From: Amycolatopsis sp. 2-15
GTDB lineage: Bacteria > Actinomycetota > Actinomycetes > Mycobacteriales > Pseudonocardiaceae
Reading direction: 5' to 3'
Assembly: GCF_030285625.1 (NCBI RefSeq)
Contig: NZ_CP127294.1
Coordinates: 7,596,001 to 7,660,000, forward strand
DNA: 64,000 bases
Shown: in pieces, positions 50,446 through 59,749 of the stretch
How positions within the stretch are numbered: position 1 is the stretch's first letter
Layout of the letters: the number at the start of each line of letters is the position of its first letter
Program-made: the position numbers and the translations under genes
The notes under the pieces: generated by a model
Database searches by the model: none
Seen by the model: the letters and a program-made list of their open reading frames with translations, nothing else
Told to the model about the DNA's origin: nothing

Positions 50446-51300
50446 TCAGTCGCTCAGGCGCCAGGCCGCGTAGTGGTTCTCCACCCGGCGCAGCAGGGCC
50501 GTGAGAATCACTCCGGCCGCGGCGAAGATGACCAGGCCGGCGAAGACCGTGGCGGTCTGGAACTGCTGGCCGGCGGTGTTCATCGTCATCCCGACACCGT
50601 GCTGCGCGCCGCTGAGCTCGGCCACGAAAACACCGATCAGCGCCTGGCCCACCGCGAGCCGCATCCCGCTGGCGATGAAGGGGACGGTGCCGGGCAGGGC
50701 GACGGTGCGGAACAGCTGGAGGTCGCTCGCCCCGAAACACCGCGCGACGCGCACGGTGCCCTGTTCGAGCGACTGGACGCCCTGCGCGGTGTTGATGAGC
50801 ACCGGGAACAGCGCCATCAGGAAGACGATCGCGATCTTCGAGGAACTACCGATGCCGAGCCAGATGATCAGCAGGGGCGTCAGCGCGATGCGCGGCGTGG
50901 CGTAGAGAAAGTTGACGAAGGGGTTGAGCGCCCAGGCGATGCGCTTGTACCAGCCGATCAACAGCCCCACCGGCAGCCCGATCACCACCGCCAGCGCGAG
51001 GCCGGCGAGCAGTTCCTGAGCGCTGGTCCACAGGTCGATCCAGATCTGGCCGCCTTGGATCATCGCCCCGAAGGCGTTGATGACGTCGACCGGCCCGGGC
51101 AGGATCAGCTGCGGCTGGATCCGCAGCAGCGCGACGACCTCCCACGCGACCAGCACGACGACGACGGCGCCGATGCCGAACAAGCGCTGCTCGCTGAGCC
51201 AGGACGGCAGCCGGCGGCGGGCCGCCTGGCCCGCGCGAGGGCTCCGGGCCGGGCGGGATTCGGTCCGCGAGGTCGGCCTTGGCGAAGAGGTGACGCTCAT
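50446..51300 (-). CDS. NitT/TauT-type ABC transporter permease
   Basis: 284 aa, six membrane segments beginning with FGIGAVVVVLVAWEVVALL. EAA-type loop EQGTVRVARCFGASDLQLFR before ALPGTVPFIASGMRLAVGQA, typical for SsuC/TauC. The ATG overlaps the stop of the ATPase gene by four bases. Works with the ATPase at 51297 and lipoprotein at 49427. Confidence 0.9.
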   Translation of the reverse strand: MSVTSSPRPTSRTESRPARSPRAGQAARRRLPSWLSEQRLFGIGAVVVVLVAWEVVALLRIQPQLILPGPVDVINAFGAMIQGGQIWIDLWTSAQELLAGLALAVVIGLPVGLLIGWYKRIAWALNPFVNFLYATPRIALTPLLIIWLGIGSSSKIAIVFLMALFPVLINTAQGVQSLEQGTVRVARCFGASDLQLFRTVALPGTVPFIASGMRLAVGQALIGVFVAELSGAQHGVGMTMNTAGQQFQTATVFAGLVIFAAAGVILTALLRRVENHYAAWRLSD

Positions 51301-52169
51301 CGGGTTCCCTCCCCGGCGCCGGCTTTGGCGCCGTAGAGCACATCGGCGATCTCGTCCCGCAGCTGCGAGAACTCCCGCGTCCGCCGGATCTCGTGCGAAC
51401 GCGGACGCGGCCACGGGACCGTGATCTCCTTGACGATGCGACCGGGGCGCGGGCTGAACACGCACACCCGGTCCGCGAGGAACGCGGCTTCGGTGATGTC
51501 GTGGGTGACGAACAGAGCCGTCACGTCGCGGGCGGCGCACACCCGGAGCAGTTCGACCTGGAGTACCTCACGGGTCTGCGCGTCGATCGCGGCGAACGGC
51601 TCGTCGAGCAGGAGGATCTCCGGCTCGACCGCGAGCGCGCGGGCGAGGTTGACCCTGGCCTGCATGCCACCGGAGAGCTGCGCCGGGTACTGCTGCCCCA
51701 CGCCGGCCAGTCCGACCAGCTCCAGCAGCTCGTCGGCGCGCTGTTTGGCCGCCGGCTTCTTGACCTTTTTCGTGAGCTCGAGGCCGTAGCTGACGTTCGC
51801 CTGGACGGTCCGCCACGGCAGCAGGTTGGCGTGCTGGAACACCATCGCCCGGTCGGGTCCCGGACCGGGGATCGGCCGCCCGTCGAGCTCCAGATCGCCC
51901 TCGGCGAGCTCGACGAACCCGGCGACCGCGTTGAGCAACGTGGTCTTGCCGCAGCCGGAAGGCCCCACGAGGCAGACGAAATCGCCCCGTTCCAGGCTCA
52001 GGTCACACTGCTCGACGGCCGTCGTCACCTCTTTCGACCCAGGCTTGGCGTAGTCGATGGCGACACCTCGGGCCTCGAGGTGTGCGATCCTGCCCGTGGC
52101 CCCCACATCGATGTGCGCAGCATCACGGCCTGCCGTTCTGGACAGTGCCGGCTTGTCTCGGCTCAGCAT
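51297..52169 (-). CDS. NitT/TauT-type ABC transporter ATP-binding protein
   Basis: 290 aa. Walker A VGPSGCGKTTLLNAVAGF, Q-loop MVFQHANLLPWRTV, signature LSGGMQARVNLARAL, Walker B ILLLDEPFAAID, switch VTHDITEAAFLADRV. No TOBE domain, as usual for SsuB/TauB. ATG at 52169 is preferred over an upstream ATG at 52214, since the latter would place the 17-bp operator (52183-52199) inside the coding region. First gene of the importer operon. Confidence 0.88.
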   Translation of the reverse strand: MLSRDKPALSRTAGRDAAHIDVGATGRIAHLEARGVAIDYAKPGSKEVTTAVEQCDLSLERGDFVCLVGPSGCGKTTLLNAVAGFVELAEGDLELDGRPIPGPGPDRAMVFQHANLLPWRTVQANVSYGLELTKKVKKPAAKQRADELLELVGLAGVGQQYPAQLSGGMQARVNLARALAVEPEILLLDEPFAAIDAQTREVLQVELLRVCAARDVTALFVTHDITEAAFLADRVCVFSPRPGRIVKEITVPWPRPRSHEIRRTREFSQLRDEIADVLYGAKAGAGEGTR

Positions 52170-52182
52170 GGAGGGGAGCGTA

Positions 52183-52199
52183 GGACTAATTGTCAGTCC
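52183..52199. promoter_or_regulatory. Island operator site 5 (best match)
   Basis: GGACT-aattgtc-AGTCC: perfect 5-bp inverted arms, 7-bp core, 13 bases upstream of the ABC ATPase start, in the divergent space shared with the GntR paralogue B gene. Confidence 0.65.
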
Positions 52200-52284
52200 A
52201 AAGCAATGGTCCAACTGAGTTTTCTGGCCAGGTCGTGACCGGCCGGAGCGGCGCGGCCGCCCCTGACCAGGCCGGGTACCGTAA

Positions 52285-52305
52285 GGTCAGACCATTAACT
52301 GTTAA
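52285..52305. promoter_or_regulatory. Operator candidates upstream of GntR paralogue B
   Basis: GGTCAGACC (52285-52293) followed by the perfect palindrome TTAACTGTTAA (52295-52305), 43-63 bases before the GntR start. The AGGTYAGACCA form resembles the sequence before the GntR gene at 27477. Likely involved in autoregulation. Confidence 0.5.
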
Positions 52306-52347
52306 ACTACGGTGCATTTCCGGCATCGACCATGACGAGGTGGAGAC

Positions 52348-53082
52348 ATGGCTGCAACAGGGCGCGGCGAGAAGGACGACCTCTTCAGCCGCGTGAGCAC
52401 CTCGCGGGTGTCCCAGGTCATCGTGGACCAGATCAAGGTACTCATCCGCGACGGTTCCCTCACCCCCGGCGACCGACTGCCGAGCGAGCGCGATCTGTGC
52501 CAGCGCTTCGGCGTGAGCCGGGTGACCGTGCGTGAGGCGCTTCGCGTACTGGAGGCCACCGGACTCGTCACCATCCGGGTCGGCGCCCACGGCGGCGCCT
52601 TCCTGACCGCGCCGAGCACGGACCGCGTCGGCGAGGGCCTCGCCGATCTCCTGTCGATGTCGGTGCTCACGGCCGGCGAGGTGACCGAGGCGCGCAAGAT
52701 CGTCGAGATCGGGGCCCTCCCCCTGATCGTCGAGCGGGCGACCGAAGAGGACATCGACGCACTGTTCAAGCTCGTCGAGGAGGGGCAGCACGCCGTCGAC
52801 GAGGGCGAGTACACAGTGGACATCTCGGCCCGGTTCCACATCCGGCTCGCCGAATGCGCCCACAACACCGCGCTGACGATGCTGATCCAGAGCTTCCACG
52901 GCCCGCTCCTGATGTCCCTGCGGGAGGCCCGCGAACAGGCCCCCATCATGGGGAAGCGCGGGACCGGCGAACACCGCGAGCTCGCCGAGGCCATCCGCAG
53001 CCGTGATCTCGCGGCCGCCCAGCGGGTCATGAGCGAACACATCGCCCGGACCGCGCAACGCGTGTCGCACGAGGTCGAGTAG
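52348..53082 (+). CDS. FadR-type GntR regulator (FCD domain), paralogue B
   Basis: 244 aa. HTH LPSERDLCQRFGVSRVTVREALRVLEATGLVTIR with wing HGGAFLT. FCD domain: EVTEARKIVEIGALPLIVER, SARFHIRLAECAHN and GTGEHRELAEAIRSRD carrying the ligand-site His residues. It aligns with paralogue A (27731-28510) over nearly its full length and has the same recognition helix, so both probably bind the GGWCT-N7-AGWCC sites found through the island, perhaps with different effectors. Divergent from the ABC operon; followed by the ferredoxin-reductase gene. Confidence 0.92.
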   Translation: MAATGRGEKDDLFSRVSTSRVSQVIVDQIKVLIRDGSLTPGDRLPSERDLCQRFGVSRVTVREALRVLEATGLVTIRVGAHGGAFLTAPSTDRVGEGLADLLSMSVLTAGEVTEARKIVEIGALPLIVERATEEDIDALFKLVEEGQHAVDEGEYTVDISARFHIRLAECAHNTALTMLIQSFHGPLLMSLREAREQAPIMGKRGTGEHRELAEAIRSRDLAAAQRVMSEHIARTAQRVSHEVE

Positions 53083-53145
53083 CACCGGGAAACCCCGCAC
53101 CACCGTCGCCGAACGCCTCTCGCACTGAACGCTGCCTTCCGCTAA

Positions 53146-53162
53146 GGTCTAATGGACTAGCC
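53146..53162. promoter_or_regulatory. Island operator site 6
   Basis: GGTCT-aatggac-TAGCC, 24 bases upstream of the reductase ATG. Left arm perfect, right arm diverged. Confidence 0.48.
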
Positions 53163-53186
53163 AACAGAGGTCAGGGTGGTGAAGGC

Positions 53187-54431
53187 ATGGCGGTGAAGGG
53201 AAGCAGCACCCTGGTGGTGGGCGCGAGCCAGGCGGGCGTGGAGCTGGCCGCCTCGCTGCGCAAGCTGGGTGCTTCGGGACCGATCACCTTGCTCGGCGGG
53301 GAAAACCGGCTGCCCTACCAGCGGCCTCCGCTCTCCAAGGCATTTCTCAAGGGCGAACTGCCCGAGGAGCGGCTGGCGCTGCGGGGCCCGGACTTCTACG
53401 AGGCGCAGCGGATCGAGCTCGTCCGAGGTGAGTGGATCGACGCGATCACCCTCACCGATCCCGAGCTCGGTGGCGGCTTCGCGGCCACACGGTCCGGGCG
53501 GACGGTGGATTTCGATCGGCTCGCCCTGGCCACCGGGGGCACCCCACGCCGCCTGCGGATCCCGGGGAGTGAGCTCGCCGGCGTCCACTACCTGCGCGAT
53601 GTCGACGACGCGATGGCGCTGCGGCACGACCTCGCGTCGGCCCGCGACGTCGTTGTCGTCGGCGGGGGCTTCGTGGGACTCGAAGCCGCCGCGGCCGCCA
53701 CCGCCGCCGGCCGCAACGTCACCGTGGTCGAGGCGGCCGACCGGTTGCTCGCCCGCGCTGTCGCGCCGCAGATGTCGGGCTTCTACCTCGCCGCCCACCG
53801 GCGCCGCGGCACCGAAGTCGTGCTGTCCACCGGGGTGACCGAGCTCCTCGGCCACGACCGAGTGACCGGCGTCGGGCTCTCCGACGGCCGCACCCTCCCC
53901 GCCGACGTCGTGGTCGTCGGGATCGGCCTGGTCCCCCACACCGAGCTCGCGGAACAGCTCGGGCTCGCGTGCGCCGGCGGGATCCTGGTCGACGAGTCCG
54001 CCCGCACCAGCACCCCCAGCGTGGTCGCCGCGGGCGACTGCACGATCGTCGCGCACCCCGACCACGGCACCCTCCGCCTCGAGTCCGTACCCAACGCCAT
54101 CGCGCAGGCGAAGACGGCGGCCGCGAGCCTGCTCGGCCTGGCCGCTCCCGCGACCGGCATCCCGTGGTTCTGGTCCGACCAGGCCGATCTGAAACTCCAG
54201 ATCGCCGGGATCAGCAGCGGCTACGACGAGACCGTGCTGCGGGGCGACCCCGGCACCGAACGGTTCTCGCTCTTCTACTACCGCGGCGGCCGGCTCGTCG
54301 CGATCGACGCCGTCAACGCGCCCCGCGACTACATGGCGGTGCGCAAGCTGCTCGAGGCCGGCCGCACCGTCCCGCCCCACGTCGCGGCCGACACCGAGGT
54401 GGCGCTGAAGGAGCTCCTGCGCGCGGCCTGA
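53187..54431 (+). CDS. NAD(P)H:ferredoxin/rubredoxin-type FAD oxidoreductase
   Basis: 414 aa. Passes electrons from NAD(P)H through FAD to a ferredoxin. FAD motif TLVVGASQAGVELAASLRKL at the N-terminus (GxSxAG form), LPYQRPPLSKAFLKG, NAD motif VVVVGGGFVGLEAAAAATAAG at about residue 155, second FAD motif TPSVVAAGDC, and the C-terminal reductase domain FWSDQADLKLQIAG. This is the usual reductase of bacterial Rieske oxygenase systems and probably serves the Rieske oxygenase at 62510 through the ferredoxin at the window end. ATG at 53187; convergent with the decarboxylase-like gene, two bases apart. Confidence 0.92.
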   Translation: MAVKGSSTLVVGASQAGVELAASLRKLGASGPITLLGGENRLPYQRPPLSKAFLKGELPEERLALRGPDFYEAQRIELVRGEWIDAITLTDPELGGGFAATRSGRTVDFDRLALATGGTPRRLRIPGSELAGVHYLRDVDDAMALRHDLASARDVVVVGGGFVGLEAAAAATAAGRNVTVVEAADRLLARAVAPQMSGFYLAAHRRRGTEVVLSTGVTELLGHDRVTGVGLSDGRTLPADVVVVGIGLVPHTELAEQLGLACAGGILVDESARTSTPSVVAAGDCTIVAHPDHGTLRLESVPNAIAQAKTAAASLLGLAAPATGIPWFWSDQADLKLQIAGISSGYDETVLRGDPGTERFSLFYYRGGRLVAIDAVNAPRDYMAVRKLLEAGRTVPPHVAADTEVALKELLRAA

Positions 54432-54433
54432 AG

Positions 54434-55420
54434 TCAGATGACGAAGGACTCCGTCGACTCGGGCGCGAACAGTTCTTCCGCCGTGCGCAGGCGAGCCGAG
54501 AGACCCTGCTCGTGGTGGTAGCGGAGGAACACGTCGAGCACGTGCCGGTTGGCGTTCAGCCCGTAGGACCAGTAGTCGGGGCCGAGCAGGCTCCGCGCGT
54601 CCTCCAGGTGCTGGTTGAGCCACGGCTCCATGAACCGCAGCGCCGAGGCGTCGTAGATCCGGGCGTACGCCTCCTTCTTGGCCGCCGTGAACGCTTTTGT
54701 CAGTGACTGCGCGACCCACGGGTGCCGCTCGTAGACCTCGCGCCGCAGGGCTACCACGTGCATGATCGGGAAGATCCCGGTCTCCGCGTAGTACTCCTTC
54801 TCCGCCGCGACGGTGTCGGGGAAGAGCCGGGCGACGCGACCGTCGCCCGCGACGTACGAGCTCGGGATCCGCGGGCTCTGCAGCGCGTCGATCTCGCCGG
54901 TGGCCAGCAGGTCCGACAACGTCCGGTCCGCTGGGATCGGCTGGACGTCGAAGCGCGTCGAGACCGCACCCTTTTCGATCCGCCCGGGAGTTTCCTGGCC
55001 ACCGGTGAGGTAGGTGACCGAGTCGAGCGGAACGTCGTACGCGTCGGCGAGGATGCCGCGGATCCAGACACCCGCGGTCAGCTGGAACTCGGGCGTGCCG
55101 ATGCGCTTGCCGACGAGGTCGGCCGGTTTCTCGATGCCCGCCGCGGTGTTGATGAAAATACCGCCGTGGCGGAACATCCGTGACGTGAACACCGGCAGCG
55201 CGACGAACGGCGCCGGGTCGCGGTCGAGCGAGGCGACGTAGGTCGACAGCGACATCTCCGACGCGTCGAACTCGCCGTGGCGCAGCATGCGGAAGAACGT
55301 CTCCTCGACCGGGAGCCGCAGGTACGTCAGGTCGATGCCGTCGGGCCGGATCGACCCGTCCTCGAGGGCGCGCGTGCGGTCGTAGTCGCCGCAGGCGAAC
55401 GTGAGGTTCAGCCGGCTCAT
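54434..55420 (-). CDS. 4,5-dihydroxyphthalate decarboxylase-like protein, copy 2
   Basis: 328 aa. Of the three homologues this is the closest to Pht5: LNLTFACGDYDRTRALEDGS at the start, GEFDASEMSLSTYVASLDRD, PVFTSRMFRHGGIFINTA, DLVGKRIGTPEFQLTAGVW region, IFPIMHVVALRREVYERHPW. Cytosolic. ATG at 55420. It is the last gene of a four-gene operon (Zn dehydrogenase, LigK, LigJ, this gene), four bases after ligJ, so its product probably feeds that pathway. Confidence 0.86.
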   Translation of the reverse strand: MSRLNLTFACGDYDRTRALEDGSIRPDGIDLTYLRLPVEETFFRMLRHGEFDASEMSLSTYVASLDRDPAPFVALPVFTSRMFRHGGIFINTAAGIEKPADLVGKRIGTPEFQLTAGVWIRGILADAYDVPLDSVTYLTGGQETPGRIEKGAVSTRFDVQPIPADRTLSDLLATGEIDALQSPRIPSSYVAGDGRVARLFPDTVAAEKEYYAETGIFPIMHVVALRREVYERHPWVAQSLTKAFTAAKKEAYARIYDASALRFMEPWLNQHLEDARSLLGPDYWSYGLNANRHVLDVFLRYHHEQGLSARLRTAEELFAPESTESFVI

Positions 55421-55424
55421 CGGA

Positions 55425-56423
55425 TCACCTTCCTGCGGCGGCGAGCCGCCGGTCGAGCCGGGGGTAGACCCGGCGGGCGTTGTCTTCGTACACGGCCGCC
55501 AAGTCCTCGGCGGTAAGGCCGGCGCGGTCGACGTACTGCTTCGTGTCATCCCATTCGATGCCGGTTTCGGGGTCGGCGCCGCGGACCGCGCCGAGCATCT
55601 CCGAGGCGAAGAGCAGGTTCGGCGTGGGCAGCACCTTCAGCAGGAGATCGACCCCGGGCTGGTGGTACACGCAGGTGTCGAAGAAGACGTTGCGCAGCAG
55701 CTCGGCCGGGTCGGGCCAGCCGTTGCGTATCGCCAGGCCCCGGTAGCGGCCCCAGTGGTAGGGCACCGCTCCCCCACCGTGGGGGATCACCAGTCGCAGA
55801 CCGGGAAAGCGGTCGAACAGCTTCGACTGCAGCAGCTGCATGAACACGCTGGTGTCGGCGTTGAGGTAGTGCGCGCCGAGGGTGTGGTGGTTCGGGTTGC
55901 ACGCCGTCGAGACGTGCACCATGGCCGGCACGTCGAGCTCGGCCAGGACCTCGTACACCGGGAACCACGACTCGTCGGTCAGCGGTTTGCCCGCCCAGGT
56001 GCCGGACGGGTCCGGGTTGAGATTGACACCCACGAAACCGAGTTCTTCCACGGTGCGGCGGATCTCGGCCGTGACGCCGCCGAGGTTGCCCTCCGGGGTC
56101 TGCGGAAGCTGCGCGACCGGGGCGAAGTGCTCGGGGTACAGCTCCGCGACGCGGTGCACGAGGTCGTTGGACGCGCGGGCCCAGGCGTTCGCCACGCCGA
56201 CGTCGGGCACGTGGTGCTCCATGCCGGATGCCTTGGGAGAGAACAGCATCAGGTCGCCACCGCGGTCCCGCAGAACCCGGAGCTGGTGACCCTCGACGCT
56301 TTCGCGCAGCTCGTCGTCGGACACCGGCGCCAGTGCCGCCCGCTCACCGTCCAGCTGGGCGTCACGGAACCTTTTCAACGCCGGCGGAGCGGTCGTGTAG
56401 TGGCCGTGGATGTCGATGATCAC
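55425..56423 (-). CDS. ligJ: 4-oxalomesaconate hydratase
   Basis: 332 aa. LigJ hydrates 4-oxalomesaconate to 4-carboxy-4-hydroxy-2-oxoadipate (CHA) in the protocatechuate 4,5-cleavage and gallate pathways. The amidohydrolase-fold sequence follows LigJ along its length: [18 protein letters not shown] with the metal motif [79 protein letters not shown] and [10 protein letters not shown]. The metal site His/Glu are present. Overlaps ligK by four bases. Confidence 0.93.
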   Translation of the reverse strand: MIIDIHGHYTTAPPALKRFRDAQLDGERAALAPVSDDELRESVEGHQLRVLRDRGGDLMLFSPKASGMEHHVPDVGVANAWARASNDLVHRVAELYPEHFAPVAQLPQTPEGNLGGVTAEIRRTVEELGFVGVNLNPDPSGTWAGKPLTDESWFPVYEVLAELDVPAMVHVSTACNPNHHTLGAHYLNADTSVFMQLLQSKLFDRFPGLRLVIPHGGGAVPYHWGRYRGLAIRNGWPDPAELLRNVFFDTCVYHQPGVDLLLKVLPTPNLLFASEMLGAVRGADPETGIEWDDTKQYVDRAGLTAEDLAAVYEDNARRVYPRLDRRLAAAGR

Positions 56424-57130
56424 TTCGCGCGCACCTGCCTGAGGTACTCGTCGTGCTCCACGTACCGCAGGCCTTTGCGCGCGAGTCGCTCGCGCATCGA
56501 GTTGACGTCCAGGCCGAGCTCGCCCTCGGCGTAGCGGGCCCGCAGGCGCGCTTCCTTGTCCTCCCGCGCCGTGGCGGCCGCGAGGACCTCGTCCGCGTCG
56601 GCCCGGCGCACGACGACCACCCCGTCGTCGTCGGCGACGATCACGTCACCCGGCTCGACCAGCCGGCCGCCGCAGACGACGGGGGTGTTCACCGAGCCGA
56701 GGGTTTCCTTGACCGTGCCCTCGGCCGACACGGCCCGGGACCAGACGGGGAACGGCAGCGCGCGCAGCTCGGCGATGTCGCGGCAGCCGGCGTCGATGAC
56801 CAGGCCCCGGACGCCCCGCGCCTTGAGCGAGGTCGCCAGCAGCTCACCGAAGTAGCCCGCGTCCGACGGCGACGTCGGCGCGACCACCACCACGTCGCCG
56901 GCCTGACACTGCTCCACGGCCACGTGGATCATCCAGTTGTCGCCCGGCGCCACGCTCACCGTCACGGCCGTGCCCGACACGTGCGCACCCGGGCAGATCG
57001 GGTTCAGCGACGACGCCATCAGCCCGGTGCGGCCCTGCGCCTCGTGCAGAGTGGCGACCCCGAACCGACCCAGGCCGTCGCGCGTCTCCGGACCGGTCCG
57101 GGGCGGATTCGTGACGACGACCCCGCTCAT
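56420..57130 (-). CDS. ligK: 4-carboxy-4-hydroxy-2-oxoadipate aldolase / oxaloacetate decarboxylase
   Basis: 236 aa. LigK splits CHA into pyruvate and oxaloacetate, the last step of the pathway. HMG/CHA aldolase family (RraA fold): [55 protein letters not shown] (metal site), [20 protein letters not shown] and [12 protein letters not shown]. Overlaps ligJ and the dehydrogenase gene by four bases on each side, so all three are translated in a coupled manner. Confidence 0.93.
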   Translation of the reverse strand: MSGVVVTNPPRTGPETRDGLGRFGVATLHEAQGRTGLMASSLNPICPGAHVSGTAVTVSVAPGDNWMIHVAVEQCQAGDVVVVAPTSPSDAGYFGELLATSLKARGVRGLVIDAGCRDIAELRALPFPVWSRAVSAEGTVKETLGSVNTPVVCGGRLVEPGDVIVADDDGVVVVRRADADEVLAAATAREDKEARLRARYAEGELGLDVNSMRERLARKGLRYVEHDEYLRQVRAK

Positions 57131-58272
57131 CGCACGACCGCCCCACCGGCCTGGCCGACCAGCGAGGGCATCAGGGAAATGTGGATCGCGTCCTCGTCGG
57201 TCTCGCCGGCGAGCACGCGGATGGCGTGGTCGACCTGGTCGATGCCGTAACGGTGGGTCGCCAGCTTCTCCAGCGGGAAACGGCGCGAGGCGAGCTGGTC
57301 CACGGCGAGCTCACAGGCGCGGAACGAGTGCCCGCGCGCGGACTTGATCGTGATCGCCTTCTCGGTGACCTTCTTGACCGGGAAGTCCGGGAACGCGGCC
57401 AGCTCACCCTGCATGAGGAGCGTGCCTTCACGGCGCTTGAGCACGTCGACGCCGAGCAGCACCGGCGCCGTGCCGGCGCGTGAAGTGCAGTCGAGCACGA
57501 TGTCGACGCCGCGGCCGCCGGTGAGGTCCATGACCTTCTCGCGCGGGTCCTCGGTGAGCACGTCGATGACCTCGTCGGCACCGAGTTCCTTCGCGAGGTC
57601 GAAGCGGTGCTTGTCGCGCGTGGTCCCGGAAACCAGGATCTTGGCGGCACCCGCGGTCTTGGCCGCGACCAGCTGCGCCAGGCCCTGCTGGCCCGGACCC
57701 TGGATCAGCACGGTGTCGGCGTATCCGACCCCGGCGGTGAGCAGCGCCCACTCGATGCCGTTGGACAGCGGCATGACCATGCCGGCGAGCTCGGGCGTGA
57801 CCGTGTCGGGGATCTTGTGCAGCACGGAGTTCCACGGCAGGTACATGTATTCGGAGAACCCGCCCCACAGCGTGCCCGGGTTTTCCGCGGAGGTGTAGCC
57901 GAACCGCCGCCCGTCGGGGTTGGTCCGCCAGTCCGTCGCCTCGCAGTGCCGGTACTCGCCGAGCCGGCACCACTCGCAGTTGAAGCAGCCGACGTAGTGC
58001 TCGACGAAAACCCGATCGCCCTCGGCGAGCCCGTGGCGTCGCTTGAACCGCGGCCCGGCCTGCGCGATGACACCGACGTTCTCGTGGCCCATGATCACCC
58101 GGCCCTGGATCACCGCGGGCGGATCGGCGTACATCTTCACGTCCGTCCCGCAGATCCCCGCGACCTCCACCTGCAGCAGAGCGGAGTCGTCGTCGATCGA
58201 CGGAAGTTCGAACTCCTGCATCTCCGTCGTGCCCGGCGCGACGCGGACGGCCGCCTGCACAGTCTGGACCAT
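57127..58272 (-). CDS. Zinc-dependent alcohol dehydrogenase-family protein
   Basis: 381 aa, medium-chain dehydrogenase. Catalytic Zn site: [10 protein letters not shown] and [12 protein letters not shown]; structural Zn site with the cysteines of [21 protein letters not shown]-binding [21 protein letters not shown] and the downstream [15 protein letters not shown]. Oxidises an alcohol or hydroxy acid. In the classic 4,5-cleavage pathway a different dehydrogenase (LigC) oxidises the ring-opened semialdehyde; this enzyme may take a similar step. ATG at 58272 with GGGAG upstream. First gene of the ligK/ligJ operon. Confidence 0.88.
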   Translation of the reverse strand: MVQTVQAAVRVAPGTTEMQEFELPSIDDDSALLQVEVAGICGTDVKMYADPPAVIQGRVIMGHENVGVIAQAGPRFKRRHGLAEGDRVFVEHYVGCFNCEWCRLGEYRHCEATDWRTNPDGRRFGYTSAENPGTLWGGFSEYMYLPWNSVLHKIPDTVTPELAGMVMPLSNGIEWALLTAGVGYADTVLIQGPGQQGLAQLVAAKTAGAAKILVSGTTRDKHRFDLAKELGADEVIDVLTEDPREKVMDLTGGRGVDIVLDCTSRAGTAPVLLGVDVLKRREGTLLMQGELAAFPDFPVKKVTEKAITIKSARGHSFRACELAVDQLASRRFPLEKLATHRYGIDQVDHAIRVLAGETDEDAIHISLMPSLVGQAGGAVVR

Positions 58273-58295
58273 CGAATCTCCCTCTTTGGCAGAAT

Positions 58296-58312
58296 GGACA
58301 GCCCAATATACC
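58296..58312. promoter_or_regulatory. Island operator site 7
   Basis: GGACA-gcccaat-ATACC, 23 bases upstream of the dehydrogenase gene and 50 before the divergent decarboxylase-like gene. Confidence 0.5.
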
Positions 58313-58362
58313 ATCGAGACCGCACTCCACGGTGTAACTCCACGATGACGAGGCGAGGACCG

Positions 58363-59304
58363 ATGGCCGAGCACCTGCTGACCGTGACCCGCACCCAGGG
58401 CAACAACCGCGCGCTGACGTCCGGAGAAGTCGTTCCGGCCGGATTTCCCTTGGCGTTCAAGGAAGAACCGGTCCTCGTCGACGGGTTCCGGCGGATGGTC
58501 CGCGAGCTCGCCTACGACGTCTGCGAGATGGCGCTCACGACCTACCTCACCGCGCGCGAGCACGGCGTGCGCTTCACGGCGCTGCCCGTCTTCCTGGTCC
58601 GCGGGTTCCACCACGGTGCGATCCTCGTGCGGAAGGACTCCGGCATCACCGAGCCGGGCCACCTCGCGGGGAAGCGGGTCGGCGTGAACCGTGGCTACAC
58701 GGTCACGACCGGGGTCTGGGCCCGCGCGATCATGGCGCTTGAGCACGGCCTCGACCTCGATTCGGTCACCTGGGTCCTGAGCGGCGACGAGCACGTGGAG
58801 TCCTACCGCCCGCCCGCGAACGTCGAGCCGGCCGGCTCCGGCAAGAAGCTCGGGGACCTGTTGCTGGCGGGCGAGCTGGACGCGGTCGTCAACGCCAAAG
58901 TGGACTCACCCGAGGTCGTGCCCCTCATCGCCGAACCCGTCGAGGCAGGGTTCGCCGCGCTGCGCGAACGCGGTTTCTACCCGATCAACCACCTCGTCGT
59001 CGTCAAGGACGAGGTACTCGACGCCCACCCGGGCGCCGCGAAGGCCGTGTTCGACGCGTTCGCCGAGTCCAAGCGCCGCTACGTCGAGCAGTTGCGCACC
59101 GGGGTCGTCGACACCGCCGACGACCGGATGTACGCCCGGGTGATGGCCGAGACCGCCACCACCGACCCCCTCCCCTACGGCATCGAACCCAACCGCGCGA
59201 TCCTCGACCTCCTCGTCGAACAGGCTGCGGCGCAACACATCCTGACGAAACCGGTGGATGTCGACTCGATGTTCGCGCCCGCGACCCGTCAACTGGTGGG
59301 CTGA
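58363..59304 (+). CDS. 4,5-dihydroxyphthalate decarboxylase-like protein, copy 3
   Basis: 313 aa. Most diverged of the three: LLTVTRTQGNNRALTSGEVV, DVCEMALTTYLTAREHGVRF, LPVFLVRGFHHGAILVRKDSG, HLAGKRVGVNRGYTVTTGVW, GFYPINHLVVVKDEVLDAHPG. No signal peptide. Same fold as SsuA-like binding proteins; enzyme role inferred from the family. ATG at 58363 follows GAGGA; ATG at 58345 is an alternative. Followed after four bases by an RpiB-like gene. Confidence 0.8.
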   Translation: MAEHLLTVTRTQGNNRALTSGEVVPAGFPLAFKEEPVLVDGFRRMVRELAYDVCEMALTTYLTAREHGVRFTALPVFLVRGFHHGAILVRKDSGITEPGHLAGKRVGVNRGYTVTTGVWARAIMALEHGLDLDSVTWVLSGDEHVESYRPPANVEPAGSGKKLGDLLLAGELDAVVNAKVDSPEVVPLIAEPVEAGFAALRERGFYPINHLVVVKDEVLDAHPGAAKAVFDAFAESKRRYVEQLRTGVVDTADDRMYARVMAETATTDPLPYGIEPNRAILDLLVEQAAAQHILTKPVDVDSMFAPATRQLVG

Positions 59305-59308
59305 GGCC

Positions 59309-59749
59309 GTGCGGATCGCGATCGCCGCCGACCACCACGGCGTGAACCTCAAGCAGCGCCTCACCGCCTGGCTCACCGCCCACGGTCACGAGGTGTCCGA
59401 CCGCGGCTCGCACAGCGCGACGGACACCGTCGACTACCCGCCGCTGTGCGCCGACGTGAGCCGGCGGGTCGCCGACGGCCGCGCGGACGCCGGGCTCGTA
59501 CTCGGCGGCAGCGGGCAGGGCGAAGTCATCGCCTGCAACAAGATCCGGGGCGTGCGCGCGGGACTCGGGCACAGCACGTTCATGGTGGAGATCTCGCGCG
59601 GCAACAACAACGCCAACGTGCTCGTGATCGGCACGAAGGTCATCACGGACGACGAAGCGGAAAGGCTGCTGGCGTTGTGGTTGTCGACTCCGTTCAAGGG
59701 CGGCCGGCACCAGGACCGCATCGACCAGATCACCGCGCTGGAAGCCTGA
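59309..59749 (+). CDS. RpiB/LacAB-family isomerase
   Basis: 146 aa. Starts VRIAIAADHHGVNLKQRLTAW, has the DYPPLCADVSRRVADGRADAGLVLGGSGQGE core and the ISRGNNNANVLVIGTKVI segment, all typical of ribose-5-phosphate isomerase B. The usual active-site Cys of the GTGIG/CGTG loop is replaced: here LGGSGQGEVIACNK, so the catalytic chemistry may differ. Coupled to the decarboxylase-like gene, not to pentose genes, so it may isomerise a keto-enol intermediate. GTG start at 59309. Confidence 0.85.
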   Translation: MRIAIAADHHGVNLKQRLTAWLTAHGHEVSDRGSHSATDTVDYPPLCADVSRRVADGRADAGLVLGGSGQGEVIACNKIRGVRAGLGHSTFMVEISRGNNNANVLVIGTKVITDDEAERLLALWLSTPFKGGRHQDRIDQITALEA

